Source: Tricholomella constricta
Taxonomy: Eukaryota; Basidiomycota; Agaricomycetes; Agaricales; Lyophyllaceae
NCBI GenBank assembly: GCA_013368375.1
Contig: JAACJP010000041.1
Span: 124,001-188,000 of the forward strand
Direction of reading: 5' to 3'
DNA: 64,000 nucleotides
Under the pieces are notes generated by a model. That model did no database searches and was not told where the DNA came from. It saw only the letters and a program-made list of their open reading frames with translations. Positions 1 to 9,945 of the stretch are shown here, piece after piece. Positions within the stretch are counted from its first letter, which is position 1. Every line of letters begins with the position of its first letter. The translations under genes were made by a program, and so were the position numbers.

Positions 1-500
1 TTTTTTGTTGAAGTCGGCAGCTGGAGGCTTGCCTGTGGAGAGTGACTGGTTCACAAGTCTGACAAGTCCTGGGTTCACAACCGTATTGTGGTCAAGGCGC
101 GAGCAACATAGAATATTGATAATCAACTGTAACTGACTTGAAGAGATTGGAGACATTGCGACCAGGTTGGAGAATGGTGTAACTGATTGCATATATTGAG
201 ATAGAGATTCAAGCCCATTGTCAGCCTCTACACAATCACAAACATAACAACCGATCATATGACATTGCCTACTGCTGGGTCATTTTGCTGATGTTGGGGG
301 GTAGGCCGCGCCCTCCGGGCCTATATTATCTTTCCGTTTAAGGAAAACCCGCCTCGAAAACCCGCTGAGTAAACCCGCTTAACCCGCCCAACCCACGCTG
401 GGGGTACGGGTATGGGCAGGGTTAACAGATTCCAACCCGGACCCGTACCCCAGCGTACCCTACCCAAAACCCCCACGGGTTTTGAAACCCGTGACAATCA
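1..500. other. Non-coding stretch with C-rich hairpins
   Basis: No convincing gene. From about 345 the sequence is rich in repeated AACCCGC-type motifs. Two inverted repeats are visible. The first pairs 395-411 with 441-456 (ACGCTGGGG...ACGGGT against ACCCGTACCCCAGCGT). The second is a near-perfect palindrome at 474-493 with 9-bp arms CACGGGTTT and AAACCCGTG. Foldback sequences of this style are common dispersed repeats in mushroom genomes (general knowledge); the function is unknown. Confidence 0.5.
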
Positions 501-769
501 CTAAGCAGATAGCAAAGCTGGGTAGCTTAAAAAAGTGTAACGGTTGTACGGGGTTGGGGGATCCTTGCGAGACACCAGACACGTTAAGCTAGACCAATCT
601 GTGGGATTCTGCTAAGTACGTGTACAGGGTGAAGGTGCAAAGGATTATCTAAGCATAAACTGTACAGGACATTTATATACGCATAACAAAGATGGTCGTG
701 CATTACCAGAAGGTAATGCCAAACAGGTCGCATCTCAATATAGACGTATTGTAACGCGCCGTCGTTACA
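501..769 (-). mobile_element. RT6-family LTR with the first bases of its internal region
   Basis: Positions 536-769 are a 234-bp LTR, the reverse complement of the RT6 LTRs at 55398-55631 and 63093-63326, with the same length and TG...CA ends. Positions 501-535 match the first 35 bp of the RT6 interior (TTTTTTAAGCTACCCAGC). The copy is therefore the 5' end of a minus-strand element that is truncated after its leader. The hairpin stem of the family is kept (GGTAATGC arm), with a changed loop. It abuts a LINE fragment at 770, so it probably inserted into that LINE. Confidence 0.85.
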
Positions 770-1689
770 GGTATGCAAAGACAGGTAGGGGCATGGGGTC
801 GTACAAATAGGGGGACGTCAAGTGAGTAGACCATACTGAGTTGGAGGCATTGAAGGCATCTGCCTGCTGCTTTAGGATATACTGCACGAAGTTCCCTTCG
901 ATGAAGCCACGTTCTGGGGGTATACAATAAGGTTGCAGGTAGAACGTGGGTGCGGGAAAGATTGAGGGTGGGTTATATAAGGAGTGGCAGTGTGATGCAG
1001 CGTGGTCAGCAGCGTGATTCAAGCGTGCAGGCAAAGTGAGACTGTTGGTATGAGCCTTGACGTGCGAGAGTACAACATCGCTTGGGCATTGCGTAACATC
1101 ACAAAGCCAGTGATAGAAGGCGGAGGGTGCGACTGACTTGGACGATAGCCAATTAACAGCCGGTAGGTAGTCAGTATAGACCGTAATCCCAGAGTGGGTT
1201 TACGCATACAAGACGGCCGATAGACAGCTGGCAACTTCGGCATGGACGTGGAAGCCAGATACTGTGGGTTAGCCAGAGAGGCAAGGAAACCTGAGTCGGG
1301 GCCTATGAGAGATAGGGTAAGTGACGATGGGGGTTTAGAAGATTGTAGAGTAGGGAGTATAGTATGAGAGGAGGGTGGGATATAGGAGGCATCAGAGGCA
1401 TACACACGATTCAGAAGTTTATGGTAGGTGTATGAGGTGGGGCAGAGGGCAAGGATAGCAAGTGGTTTGTGGGTGGTACACTGCCGAGGCTGACAGCTTG
1501 ATACCCAGCAGTCAGTACAGTTTGCATGTGAAGTTAGCAACAAACTGTGGACCTCAATCAGAGACGAAGGCATCAGGGAGACCATGCAGCAGTAGAGGTT
1601 TGCAGCTTCAAAGGCTGAACAGGTGGTGTGTGATGCAATGAAGTGCATGCACTTTCTGACTGAATCCATGATGTTCATGATCACATTGT
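770..1689 (-). pseudogene. LINE fragment, RNase H and C-terminal part
   Basis: Decayed piece of a non-LTR retrotransposon ORF2 on the minus strand. Across broken frames one can read an RNase H-like stretch (VYTDYLPAVNWLSSKS, then VKAHTNSLTLPARLNHAADH) followed by PAPTFYLQ and RGFIEGNFVQYIL. This order resembles the RNase H plus tail of LINE polyproteins in agaricomycetes (from memory of the family). An in-frame stop follows LSAVLYA and the frame changes near 1250. The fragment is cut on its downstream side by the RT6-type LTR at 769 and on its upstream side by an LTR-A copy at 1690. The RT domain itself is not recognisable here. Part of 1260-1689 reads only as a shifted frame, so the assignment there is weaker. 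Confidence 0.5.
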
Positions 1690-2160
1690 TGTCAGGGAAA
1701 CTCCACCTCATGCCCTCTGATGCTCACCGACCATTCCCCAACCATCCTCCAACCTGTGTAATCACTTCTGACCTATCACAATCCTGACCCTGACACTCTG
1801 ACCCAAGTGTTGGTGTTTATACTCACACACTCCCTGTCACTACCCCTTCCACCTGGCATGCTCCTGACATCGCTCCCAATGACCTGATATCCCGAAGTTG
1901 GCTTCCTGCCCTTGTGCCCATAACCTGAGCCATCTGATAGCATCAGAAACATGTCCATACATGCACTGCTGACCACTTGTTGTTATGACATGTACAGTAC
2001 CTCGTATATAGTTGGCCCTCTGGCATCGGGGATCCTTAGTATATTCTCTTTGGATTTTCCTTTGCCAGGTAAGCCATCTCTACACTCCTTTATGTACAAA
2101 ATCTAACTTTGGATTCTCCTTTGCCAGTACAACATGCTCCATTCTAAGGTCTCCCTAACA
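1690..2160 (+). repeat. LTR-A copy 1 (471 bp)
   Basis: An LTR starting TGTCAGGG and ending CCCTAACA. It is similar along its length to 2491-2913 and to the solo LTR at 19092-19542 (opposite strand). Shared landmarks are the TATATAG box near 2007, GGCATCGGGGATCC, and the doubled TTTGCCAG motif near the 3' end. No matching target duplication was found for the pair. Confidence 0.8.
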
Positions 2161-2490
2161 GAAGAATAAACTAAAGACCTGACAAAGCTGACCAATCAGC
2201 TTCCACGTCAGAACACATGTCTGCTACATGCAACCCATCCAATGTGTGCTTGCTCTCACCTAGTCCCACCTTGAGATATCTGACTGCGACATGATGCCCT
2301 GACCACTAACTCCCATCCCCATAGCAGAAGAGCAGCTGGCCAACATTGAAGCCACAATATCGGCTCTCACCACCTCCCAATCCTCTAACTTGGCCTCCAT
2401 GGACTGCCTCACCAATCTTTTAGAATCATTTATTTTGGGGAACCCACCATCACCCCACACTGAGTTGTTGTGATTCAAAGGGGGGGTTGA
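2161..2490 (+). mobile_element. Internal region of a small non-autonomous LTR-A element
   Basis: A 330-bp interior between two LTR-A copies. Its first 110 bp match 9830-9940, so this is the true leader of the family. Its last bases form a polypurine tract (AAAGGGGGGGTTGA) directly before the next LTR. There is room only for a scrap of coding sequence (a short frame with EEQLANIEATISALTTSQ). The structure is LTR, leader, polypurine tract, LTR, with the genes deleted, as in TRIM-like derivatives. It would depend on another element for movement. Confidence 0.7.
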
Positions 2491-2913
2491 TGTCAGGGCA
2501 ACTCCTGCTCACACCCTCCAATGCTCACTGACTGTCCCCCAACGTGTGCAATCACTCCTGACCTATCGCAATCCTGATACTGACGCTCTGACCCAAGTGT
2601 TGGTGTAAATACTCACACACTCCCTGTCACCACCCCTTCCACCTGGTGCACTCCCAATGTCACTCTCAATGACCCGACATTCTGATGTCAGCTTCCTGCC
2701 CTTGTGCCCGTACCCTGAGCCACAAGAATTGGATAGTGTTGGGAATGTGTCCATACATGTGCCGTCCCTTGTATATAGTTGGTCCTCTGGCATCGGGGAT
2801 CCTTAATGTATTCTCTTTAGATTCTCCTTTGCCAGGTAAGCTGTCTTTATACTCTTTTACTGTACACAATATAACTTTGGATTCCCCTTTGCCAGTGTGA
2901 CACGTTCCACTCT
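2491..2913 (+). repeat. LTR-A copy 2, interrupted by RT1
   Basis: Starts TGTCAGGG after a polypurine tract. It is cut at 2913 by RT1; the last 15 bp of the LTR reappear at 9815-9829 after the ACTCT target duplication. Total length is about 438 bp. The sequence after its end (9830 onward) is again LTR-A leader, so the locus was LTR-leader-LTR-leader before RT1 arrived. Confidence 0.8.
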
Positions 2914-3386
2914 TGTCAGGAGATGAACTTTTTTGATATCTAATCTCTCTTTATCTAATCAGGAAACCAATCGGACATCTTATCTAAGTAGATAGTTGTA
3001 TGTAATGGATAACAGTTAGCATGACTGCGACGCAGCATGGCTTACTCATGGCTTACTCATGGCTTACTCATGGCTGACTCATTGCTTACTCAGAGCACAG
3101 TCCAACATGCTGCATCCACATGTTATTAACCAATAGCTGTATTCCCTCATGGACACATGTATACGGTACCATTCTAGCATGTATCCTGTAAAGTAGTATA
3201 TATAGGACAATAAACCATCCAGAGTCCTCATTTGAGTTCTCTTAGGATTTCCACTACTTCTAGTGTGAACACTTGAGATTACTAGAATAACCAACATCGC
3301 TCTTATCCTCTTTCTCTCTCGCTCTAAATCTTACTAGTAGAGTATTCTTGTGGGAGCCCACTATCATTGGTAGTGTTGCCCTAACA
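2914..3386 (+). repeat. RT1 5' LTR
   Basis: 473 bp, matching 9337-9809. It contains a local array of an 11-bp motif (ATGGCTTACTC) around 3040-3095, a TATA box at 3197-3204, and the predicted transcript start near 3230. Confidence 0.95.
3197..3240 (+). promoter_or_regulatory. RT1 TATA box and predicted self-primer 5' end
   Basis: TATATATA at 3197-3204 lies 33 bp before ATTTGAGTTCT (3230-3240). These 11 bases pair with AGAACTCGAAT at 3389-3399, two bases after the LTR end, with ten Watson-Crick pairs and one G-U pair. In Tf1-type elements the transcript 5' end folds back and primes reverse transcription at exactly this place. The start site is inferred, not measured. Confidence 0.7.
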
Positions 3387-3388
3387 GA

Positions 3389-3399
3389 AGAACTCGAAT
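3389..3399 (+). other. RT1 primer binding site (self-priming type)
   Basis: AGAACTCGAAT, two bases downstream of the 5' LTR. It is complementary to LTR bases 3230-3240 and does not begin with the TGG expected for tRNA priming. Confidence 0.7.
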
Positions 3400-3913
3400 C
3401 TCTCATCGCGCCCTCCCACCATTCTCAAGAAAAACCTTTGCACGTTTCCATTTCATCTACCACCAAAAACCTTACTCACCCCTTTACCTTTCTGGCACAC
3501 CCCTATTCCCAATTTGTATGACAAGGGTCCGTTTGAGGGTCTAGTAACGTTGAGCCTGACTACCCCAAGGATTCCGAACAAGGAGTGCTGGTAGACCTTC
3601 GGGGAAACCACCTCGCCATCGCTGTGTGTGTTGTAGAAGACACGGGTTGGTTCGTACAGCAAGACAGAATAGGCGCTCACCCTCTGCACCTGTTGTCCGC
3701 TGCCTGTAGGCCTACAGGAGGTGAAGTTCAGCACGTGTAACGGTTTTCCCAATCTTCCCATACATCACCTAAGGTCCAACTCGGGGTCGTGCGCCCGGAC
3801 CAAGGTACTATCGAGCTTTCACCACGTTCCATCAACACCGAAACCCATCAGTGATCACATTCCCCTCTACAACCACCATACAGTCCTCCTCAGCACCATC
3901 ACCGATATCCAAC

Positions 3914-5122
3914 ATGGAATACAATGCTTGGACCCCCCATTCTCCAGTACCCCTCAACATGCCGCCACCTGTCAACACCGCACCCCTGCCCACTACATAC
4001 CCTTCCTTTCCCCAAACCCAACCAGACCCAGCAGTAGCGGCATACATTGAGCAATTGGAACGACGAGCCGAAAACGCTGAAAGGCAATTACAGCAACAAT
4101 CACACACATTTCACACACCCCAACACTTCACGTCATGCCCTCATAGTATGGCTCACTCATCCCATCACTCTTCACCACGCCGACCCCTCCCCACACCCCC
4201 ACTTCAGATGCAACATCAGGGTAGTTACAAACACCCAAAGTTCGATACTCCACCCAAATTCTCTGGAAGAATGGCAGATGCACAATCGTTTGCCAATGCA
4301 TGCAGACTCTACATTGGGGGAATGCCAGAACAGATTGCAAACCCAAGATCCACAGTTTACTGGATACTAAGCTACATGCAAGACGACATGGCAGCAGAGT
4401 GGAGAGACAACCTCATTGAGGAACTCTACCAGGCAGAACAAGTGCGAGGAGAACCCTTGTTCAAAACGGTTGAAGAATTTTGGAACCTATTCATGGCCGA
4501 TTTCGGAGATCCAGATCTACAAAGTACCAAGATCTTGTGATTATGGACCATGACACAAGGAACAAAGACAATGGATCAACATGTGCAGGATTTCAAGAAT
4601 GCCGCACGAGGATCAGGATATGTGGGAACTCCGCTTGTCGAGGAGTTTAAGCGCTCTATCAATAAGGCGCTCAGAGAAAAACTCTCTAATGCGGAAACAC
4701 CACCAGTAACCATACAACAATGGTACACAAGGACAATAGCATTAGACCGGCAGTGGCGAAAGACTAAAGCCGAGGAACAGCTTTATGCCAGATATGGAAC
4801 AGGACACTCCAAAAAGACAGGAACAGGGTCCACATCATCGCAACCACAAGGAAATCGAAGCCAAACATGGAGAACTGGTACACAACAGACACAGACACAG
4901 CAAAATATCCCAACCAACCCTGCTCCAGCTCGAGACCCAAATGCGATGGACGTTGATCGAAACAAGCGAGGCCCAATTATCTGCTACAAATGCAGACGGC
5001 CTGGGCACATGGCCAAAGATTGTCAATCACGCATGGATGTACGAAACATGTCCTATGAAGAAATCATCAACTACTGCAAAGGAAAGATGGAAACCCAGGG
5101 TTTTCAAAATGGAGACAAGTGA
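3914..5122 (+). pseudogene. gag: RT1 Gag, one in-frame stop
   Basis: Retrotransposon capsid/nucleocapsid protein, about 402 codons from the ATG at 3914. The N-terminal third is Pro-rich and contains a short coiled-coil-like stretch (AAYIEQLERRAENAERQLQ). The central part is a Ty3-type capsid domain (FANACRLYIGGMPEQ, WNLFMADFGDPD). A CCHC zinc knuckle CYKCRRPGHMAKDC lies near residue 357. Codon 209 (4538-4540) is TGA where the family has Arg (KIL-R-LWTM), most easily from CGA. The frame stays open on both sides of it. Gag overlaps pol, which lies in the -1 frame, at its stop codon. Confidence 0.9.
5098..5104 (+). promoter_or_regulatory. Candidate -1 ribosomal frameshift site, RT1 gag-pol
   Basis: GGGTTTT in the correct register (G GGT TTT) 15 nt before the gag stop at 5120-5122. 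A -1 slip continues as TCA AAA TGG AGA CAA GTG, which is the pol frame. It fits the X XXY YYZ rule and differs by one base from the GGGTTTA site of yeast L-A virus. I have not modelled a downstream pseudoknot. Confidence 0.55.
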
Positions 5123-8100
5123 ATACTCCCCCACTTGACTCCAGAAACAAATTTGCTATTCTACCGGTGGACAATATGGATGACTCGGATAAGCCTATTA
5201 CAGGAGTAGAGACAGGAAGTATTAATACACGCAGTACTACACCCTTATCTACAACTGAACGGGGGCCTGACGAAAGTCAGCTTGGTGGCCAGGAGCCATG
5301 CTTAATTCCCAGATCAACAGAGTCAATTTCTTTTACAACCGGTCCGAAAGAGGGAGAACAATATTTTATCAGAACCCTTAACCTTGAAAGGGAATTAAAA
5401 CTTTCAATAACTATCACAACTGTCGACACACATGCAACAACACAAACTCAAGCGCTTCTCGACTCTGGGGCGATGGGCATGTTCATTGACAGGAAGTATG
5501 TCCAACAGCAGGGCTGGGCAACATGTTCCCTTCATACCCCCATAAAAGTATACAATGTGGATGGGACACTGAACCAAAGTGGATCAATCACTGAAGAGAT
5601 TACCTTGATGGTTAATCACAAGGGACACAAGGAGCGTGCAGTATTCGAAATCACCGAATTGGGAAAGACCAATGTAATTATTGGACATACCTGGCTAAAA
5701 AAGCATAATCCTGAAATAGACTGGCAAACAGGTGAGGTAAAGTTTACACGCTGCCCACATGAATGCAATGTCTACATCAGACAAGCAAAAAAAGAAAGGA
5801 AACGAAAGGCCATTGCTAGCAAATGGCAATATAAACCTTCAGTTGAAGAGATAGAGGATGAAGAGGCTCACCTCTACCGAGGAGGCATCATGACAGAGGA
5901 TGAGGAAGCTATCTTGGAAGAGATCACTTTTGACAAAGTTCTCGACAAGATAGTGGAAGATGTCTTTATTCGAACGGCAGAAAAGGATGAAAACGAAAAA
6001 CACATATATACTGCAGAAGAGTTGGAGAAACAAATACCCAGGCAGTACCGACGCTGGCTTAAAGTCTTCGAGAAAAGGGCATCACAACGAATGCCAGAAC
6101 GGAAGAAGTGGGATCACGAAATTGAACTGAAGCCGGACTTCATACCAAAGAAGGCCCGAAACATTCCACTTTCACCAGTAGAACAGAAGGAGGTTGACGA
6201 CTTCCTAAATGATCAACTGAAAAAAGGATATATACGTGAAAGCAAGTCTCCACAAACCAGTGCAGTGTTCTTTGTACCGAAGAAGGACGGAAAGAAACGA
6301 ATAGTACAGGACTACCGGTATCTAAATACAGGAACAATTCGAAATAACTACCCATTACCTATGATATCTGACCTTATTGACAAAGCTGGAAAATCGAAAT
6401 ACTTTACTATGGACTTACGATGGGGCTATAATAACGTATGTATTAAAGAAGGAGACAAATGGAAGGCAGCCTTTACCACACACAGGGGGGCCTTCGAACC
6501 ACTCGTTATGTATTTTGGACTTTGCAACTCGCCCGCTACCTTCCAAACTATGATGAATAGTTTACTTAAAGATTTGATTGACAAAGGACACGTAGTAGTT
6601 TACATAGACGATATACTTATCTTTACGGACACAAAAGAGGAGAACGAGCGAATTACGGAAGAAGTGTTGAAGATTCTGTTGACAAACGACTTATTCTTTA
6701 AACCAGAGAAGTGCTTCTTCAGCACTACTTCGGTAGAATTTCTTGGGTTGATTCTGGGAGGAGGAGAAGTAAAGATGGACACCACCAAAACCGACGCAAT
6801 AACCTCATGGCCCATTCCGAAGTCTGTAAAAGATGTTAGGAAATTCATGGGGTTTGCCAACTTCTATCGTCAATTTATTGAAGGGTTTTCCAAAATTGCA
6901 ACTCCCCTAAATAAGCTATTACGGAAAGAACAGAAGTGGGAATGGACAAAACAACAACAAGGAGCTTTTGAGGAACTCAAAGCACGTTTCACGTCGAAAC
7001 CAATCTTGGTAACAGCAGAACCCGATAAACCGCTGCGAGTGGAATCAGACGCTTCGGACTTTGCAACAGGAGCAATCTTATCTATGAAATGTGATGATGA
7101 TAAATGGAGGCCATGTGCTTTTTACTCAAAATCACTCAGTGACGTGGAGCGTAATTATGACATGCATGACAAAGAAATGCTGGGCATCATTCGAGCTCTG
7201 GAAACTTGGCGACATCATCTTGAAGGAGCATTACATAAGGTTGAGATCTGGTCAGATCACAGAAACCTTCAATACTTCATGACATCAAAGAAACTTAACC
7301 GATGACAGGCTCGATGGGCACTATATTTATCCAGATTTGATTTTGAATTATTGCACAAACCAGGCAGCTCTATGGGGAAAGCAGATGCCCTGTCCAGGAG
7401 GCCAGATCATAGAGAGGGAGTGGAAAGTGACAACATGGAGGTGACACTACTGAAACCCGAATTCTTTGCGATCAAAGCACTGCAACAAGGCCATGTGTTA
7501 ATCGATGGAGCAGAAGAAGACTTGTTGACACGTGTTCAGAAGTCAAAGGAGCTGGACGAATCAGTAGTGAAAGCAGTGGAAGAGATGAAACGATCACCAA
7601 CAAAGCGATTGAGATCAGAAGAATGGACTGAAGAACAAGGACTCATTTTATTTAGATGCAAGGTCTATGTACCAAAGGATGTCCAACTACGACGAGAAAT
7701 CATCAAACTCCATCATGATACACCAGTGGCAGGACACCCGGGTTGTTTCAGAACTCTGGAACTGGTTTCTAGAAATTACTGGTGGCCAGGAATGACCAAG
7801 TTCATTTTTGCCTATGTGGATGGATGTGACAAATGCCAACGTTTCAAACAGTTCCCCGCACCACCAGCCGGTAAATTAATGCCAATCACCCCACCAATGG
7901 AACCCTGGAAAGCAGTAGCAGCAGACTTCATCACGGGATTACCGCATGTGCAGGGGTACGATGCAATCCTTGTAGTGGTTGATCGAGCAAAAAAGGGAAT
8001 TCATGTCATCCCTTGTACATCAGAAACATCTACTACAGGGCTGGCTAAACTATATCGGAACCATGTCTGGAAGCTACACGGCATGCCAGACGACATCATA

Positions 8101-9082
8101 GCAGACCGAGGACCCCAGTTCGCATCAGAAATGATGAAAGAACTAAATAAACTATTGGGAATACAAACTAAATTAACCACCGCCTTTCATCCGCAAACAG
8201 ATGGGCAAACAGAACGAACAAATCAGGAGATTGAACAGTATCTGCGACTATTTGTAAACCACCGGCAAAATGATTGGCCTGTGAATGGCTGGCATTAGCT
8301 GAGTTCGCACATAATAATGCTATTCACTCGGCAACACAGGTGTCGCCATTTTATGCTACCTACGGACTTCATCCCCGGATGGGATTCGAACCAAGAAGAC
8401 AAAGCAGGAATGAGGCAGCAAATGAATTCGCTAGCCGAATGAAGAAAAAAAAAATACACGAGGAAGCCCAGGCGGCATTATGTAAAGCCAGAGAGGAAAT
8501 GAAAGATATGCAGATCAGCGAAGAGGAGATGTACCGGAATATTCAGTGGGACAAAAGGTCTGGCTTGAAACGGACAACTTGCAACTCACGCGTCCATCGC
8601 GCAAGTTGACCGAAAAGAGAATTGGACCCTATGAGATCATCGAAATCATTTCGGAGAACGCAGTCAGGCTAAAATTGCCAGCAACCCTGAAAATCCATCA
8701 TGTCATCAATGTTTCACGAATTCGCCCTTATTCGGAACTGGAAATTCCTGGACAAACAACGGAACCACCACCCCCAGTAGAGATTGAAGGACAGCTAGAA
8801 TATGAAGTCGAGCAAATCCTTGATCCTTGACTCTTCCAAAACCAATTCCAATACCTAGTGAAGTGGAACGGCTATACCGCTGAACACAACACCTGGGAAC
8901 CAGCTAAAAATGTCGAAAATGCCAAGGATGCTGTAAATGAATTCCATCGTTTAAATCCATCTGCCCCTCGAAGAATTCAAACTACATCACACAAGGACTT
9001 CCTTAAATTGTTTCGCCCATATGAAAATCACACACACACGCCACAGGGTTTCAAATCTCGGATAAATATCACAGAACCCTAA
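5105..9082 (+). pseudogene. pol: RT1 Pol polyprotein, broken
   Basis: Protease, reverse transcriptase, RNase H, integrase and chromodomain in Ty3/gypsy order. Protease: LLDSGAMGMF near 5461. RT: VVYIDDILIF near 6601. RNase H: ESDASDFATGAI near 7040. Integrase: an HHCC zinc domain (7700-7850) and a core with ADFITGLP, IADRGPQF and HPQTDGQTERTNQ. Chromodomain: EYEVEQILDP then FQYLVKWNGY and NTWEPAKN (8790-8970). Breaks are TGA at 7303-7305 (LNR-*-QARW), a frameshift near 8290, another near 8529, and TGA at 8828-8830 inside the chromodomain. Both stops replace a likely Arg codon. The chromodomain would direct integration to marked chromatin; here the whole gene is non-functional. Confidence 0.93.
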
Positions 9083-9324
9083 GTCCATACCCATCATCAC
9101 CCTACTCTCAAAGACATGAACCCTTACCCAGTCGGCACCTGCGTTTTCTTTTGGGCATCTAATGCTCACATTATCTTCGGCCTGGTGGAGTCAATCAGTC
9201 GAATGCTCGATGGGACCATCATACTATCCGTCAAAACGGATAGTGGCCCAACAGTCACTCTACCAGCAGCGGGGGTCACCAGAATGACCTAAAAAGAAGA
9301 CGTCTCGCCTGGAAGTCGAGTCTA

Positions 9325-9336
9325 GTGAGGGAGTAA
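9325..9336 (+). other. RT1 polypurine tract
   Basis: GTGAGGGAGTAA directly before the 3' LTR; the usual primer site for second-strand synthesis. Confidence 0.75.
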
Positions 9337-9809
9337 TGTCAGGAGATGAACTTTTTTGATATCTAATCTCTCTTTATCTAATCAGGAAACCAATCGGACA
9401 TCTTATCTAAGTAGATAGTTGTATGTAATGGATAACAGTCAGCATGACTGCGATGCAGCATGGCTTACTCATGGTTTACTCATGGCTTACTCATGGCTGA
9501 CTCATTGCTTACTCAGAGCACAGTCCAACATGCTGCATCCACATGTTATTAACCAATAGCTGTATTCCCTCATGGACACATGTATACGGTACCATTCTAG
9601 CATGTATCCTGTAAAGTAGTATATATAGGACAATAAACCATCCAGAGTCCTCATTTGAGTTCTCTTAGGATTTCCACTACTTCTAGTGTGAACACTTGAG
9701 ATTACTAGAATAACCAACATCGCTCTTATCCTCTTTCTCTCTCGCTCTAAATCTTACTAGTAGAGTATTCTTGTGGGAGCCCGCTATCATTGGTAGTGTT
9801 GCCCTAACA
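9337..9809 (+). repeat. RT1 3' LTR
   Basis: 473 bp. It differs from the 5' copy at about four positions that I could see (GTCAGC, GCGATG, GGTTTA, CCCGCT), all transitions. Confidence 0.95.
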
Positions 9810-9814
9810 ACTCT

Positions 9815-9945
9815 AAGGTTGCCCTAACAGAAGAATAGACTAACCCCAGAGACCCGACGAAGCCAGCTGATCAGCTTCTGCACTGAAACACATGCCTGCT
9901 ACATGCAACCCGTCCAATGTGTGCTCACTCCGATTGCACTCTACC
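9815..9945 (+). mobile_element. End of LTR-A copy 2 and a second LTR-A leader
   Basis: 9815-9829 (AAGGTTGCCCTAACA) completes the LTR broken at 2913. 9830-9940 is about 110 bp homologous to 2161-2270, including CATGCAACCC and CCAATGTGTGCT. The rest of this second element is gone. Confidence 0.75.

Larger units (their letters stand above)
2914..9809 (+). mobile_element. RT1, Ty3/gypsy chromovirus
   Basis: A 6,896-bp element with two 473-bp LTRs that start TGTCAGGAG and end CCCTAACA, flanked by a perfect 5-bp target duplication ACTCT (2909-2913 and 9810-9814). Order: LTR, self-primer site, gag, protease, RT, RNase H, integrase, chromodomain, polypurine tract, LTR. I see four LTR differences, all transitions, so the insertion is fairly young. 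The coding part carries three in-frame TGA stops and about two frameshifts, so it cannot produce an intact Pol. It sits inside LTR-A copy 2. Confidence 0.96.

Noticed and set aside
1019..1711. 230-residue minus-strand frame as a gene
   Set aside because: It starts inside an LTR and the RNase H signature is in another frame; it is a shadow of a LINE remnant.
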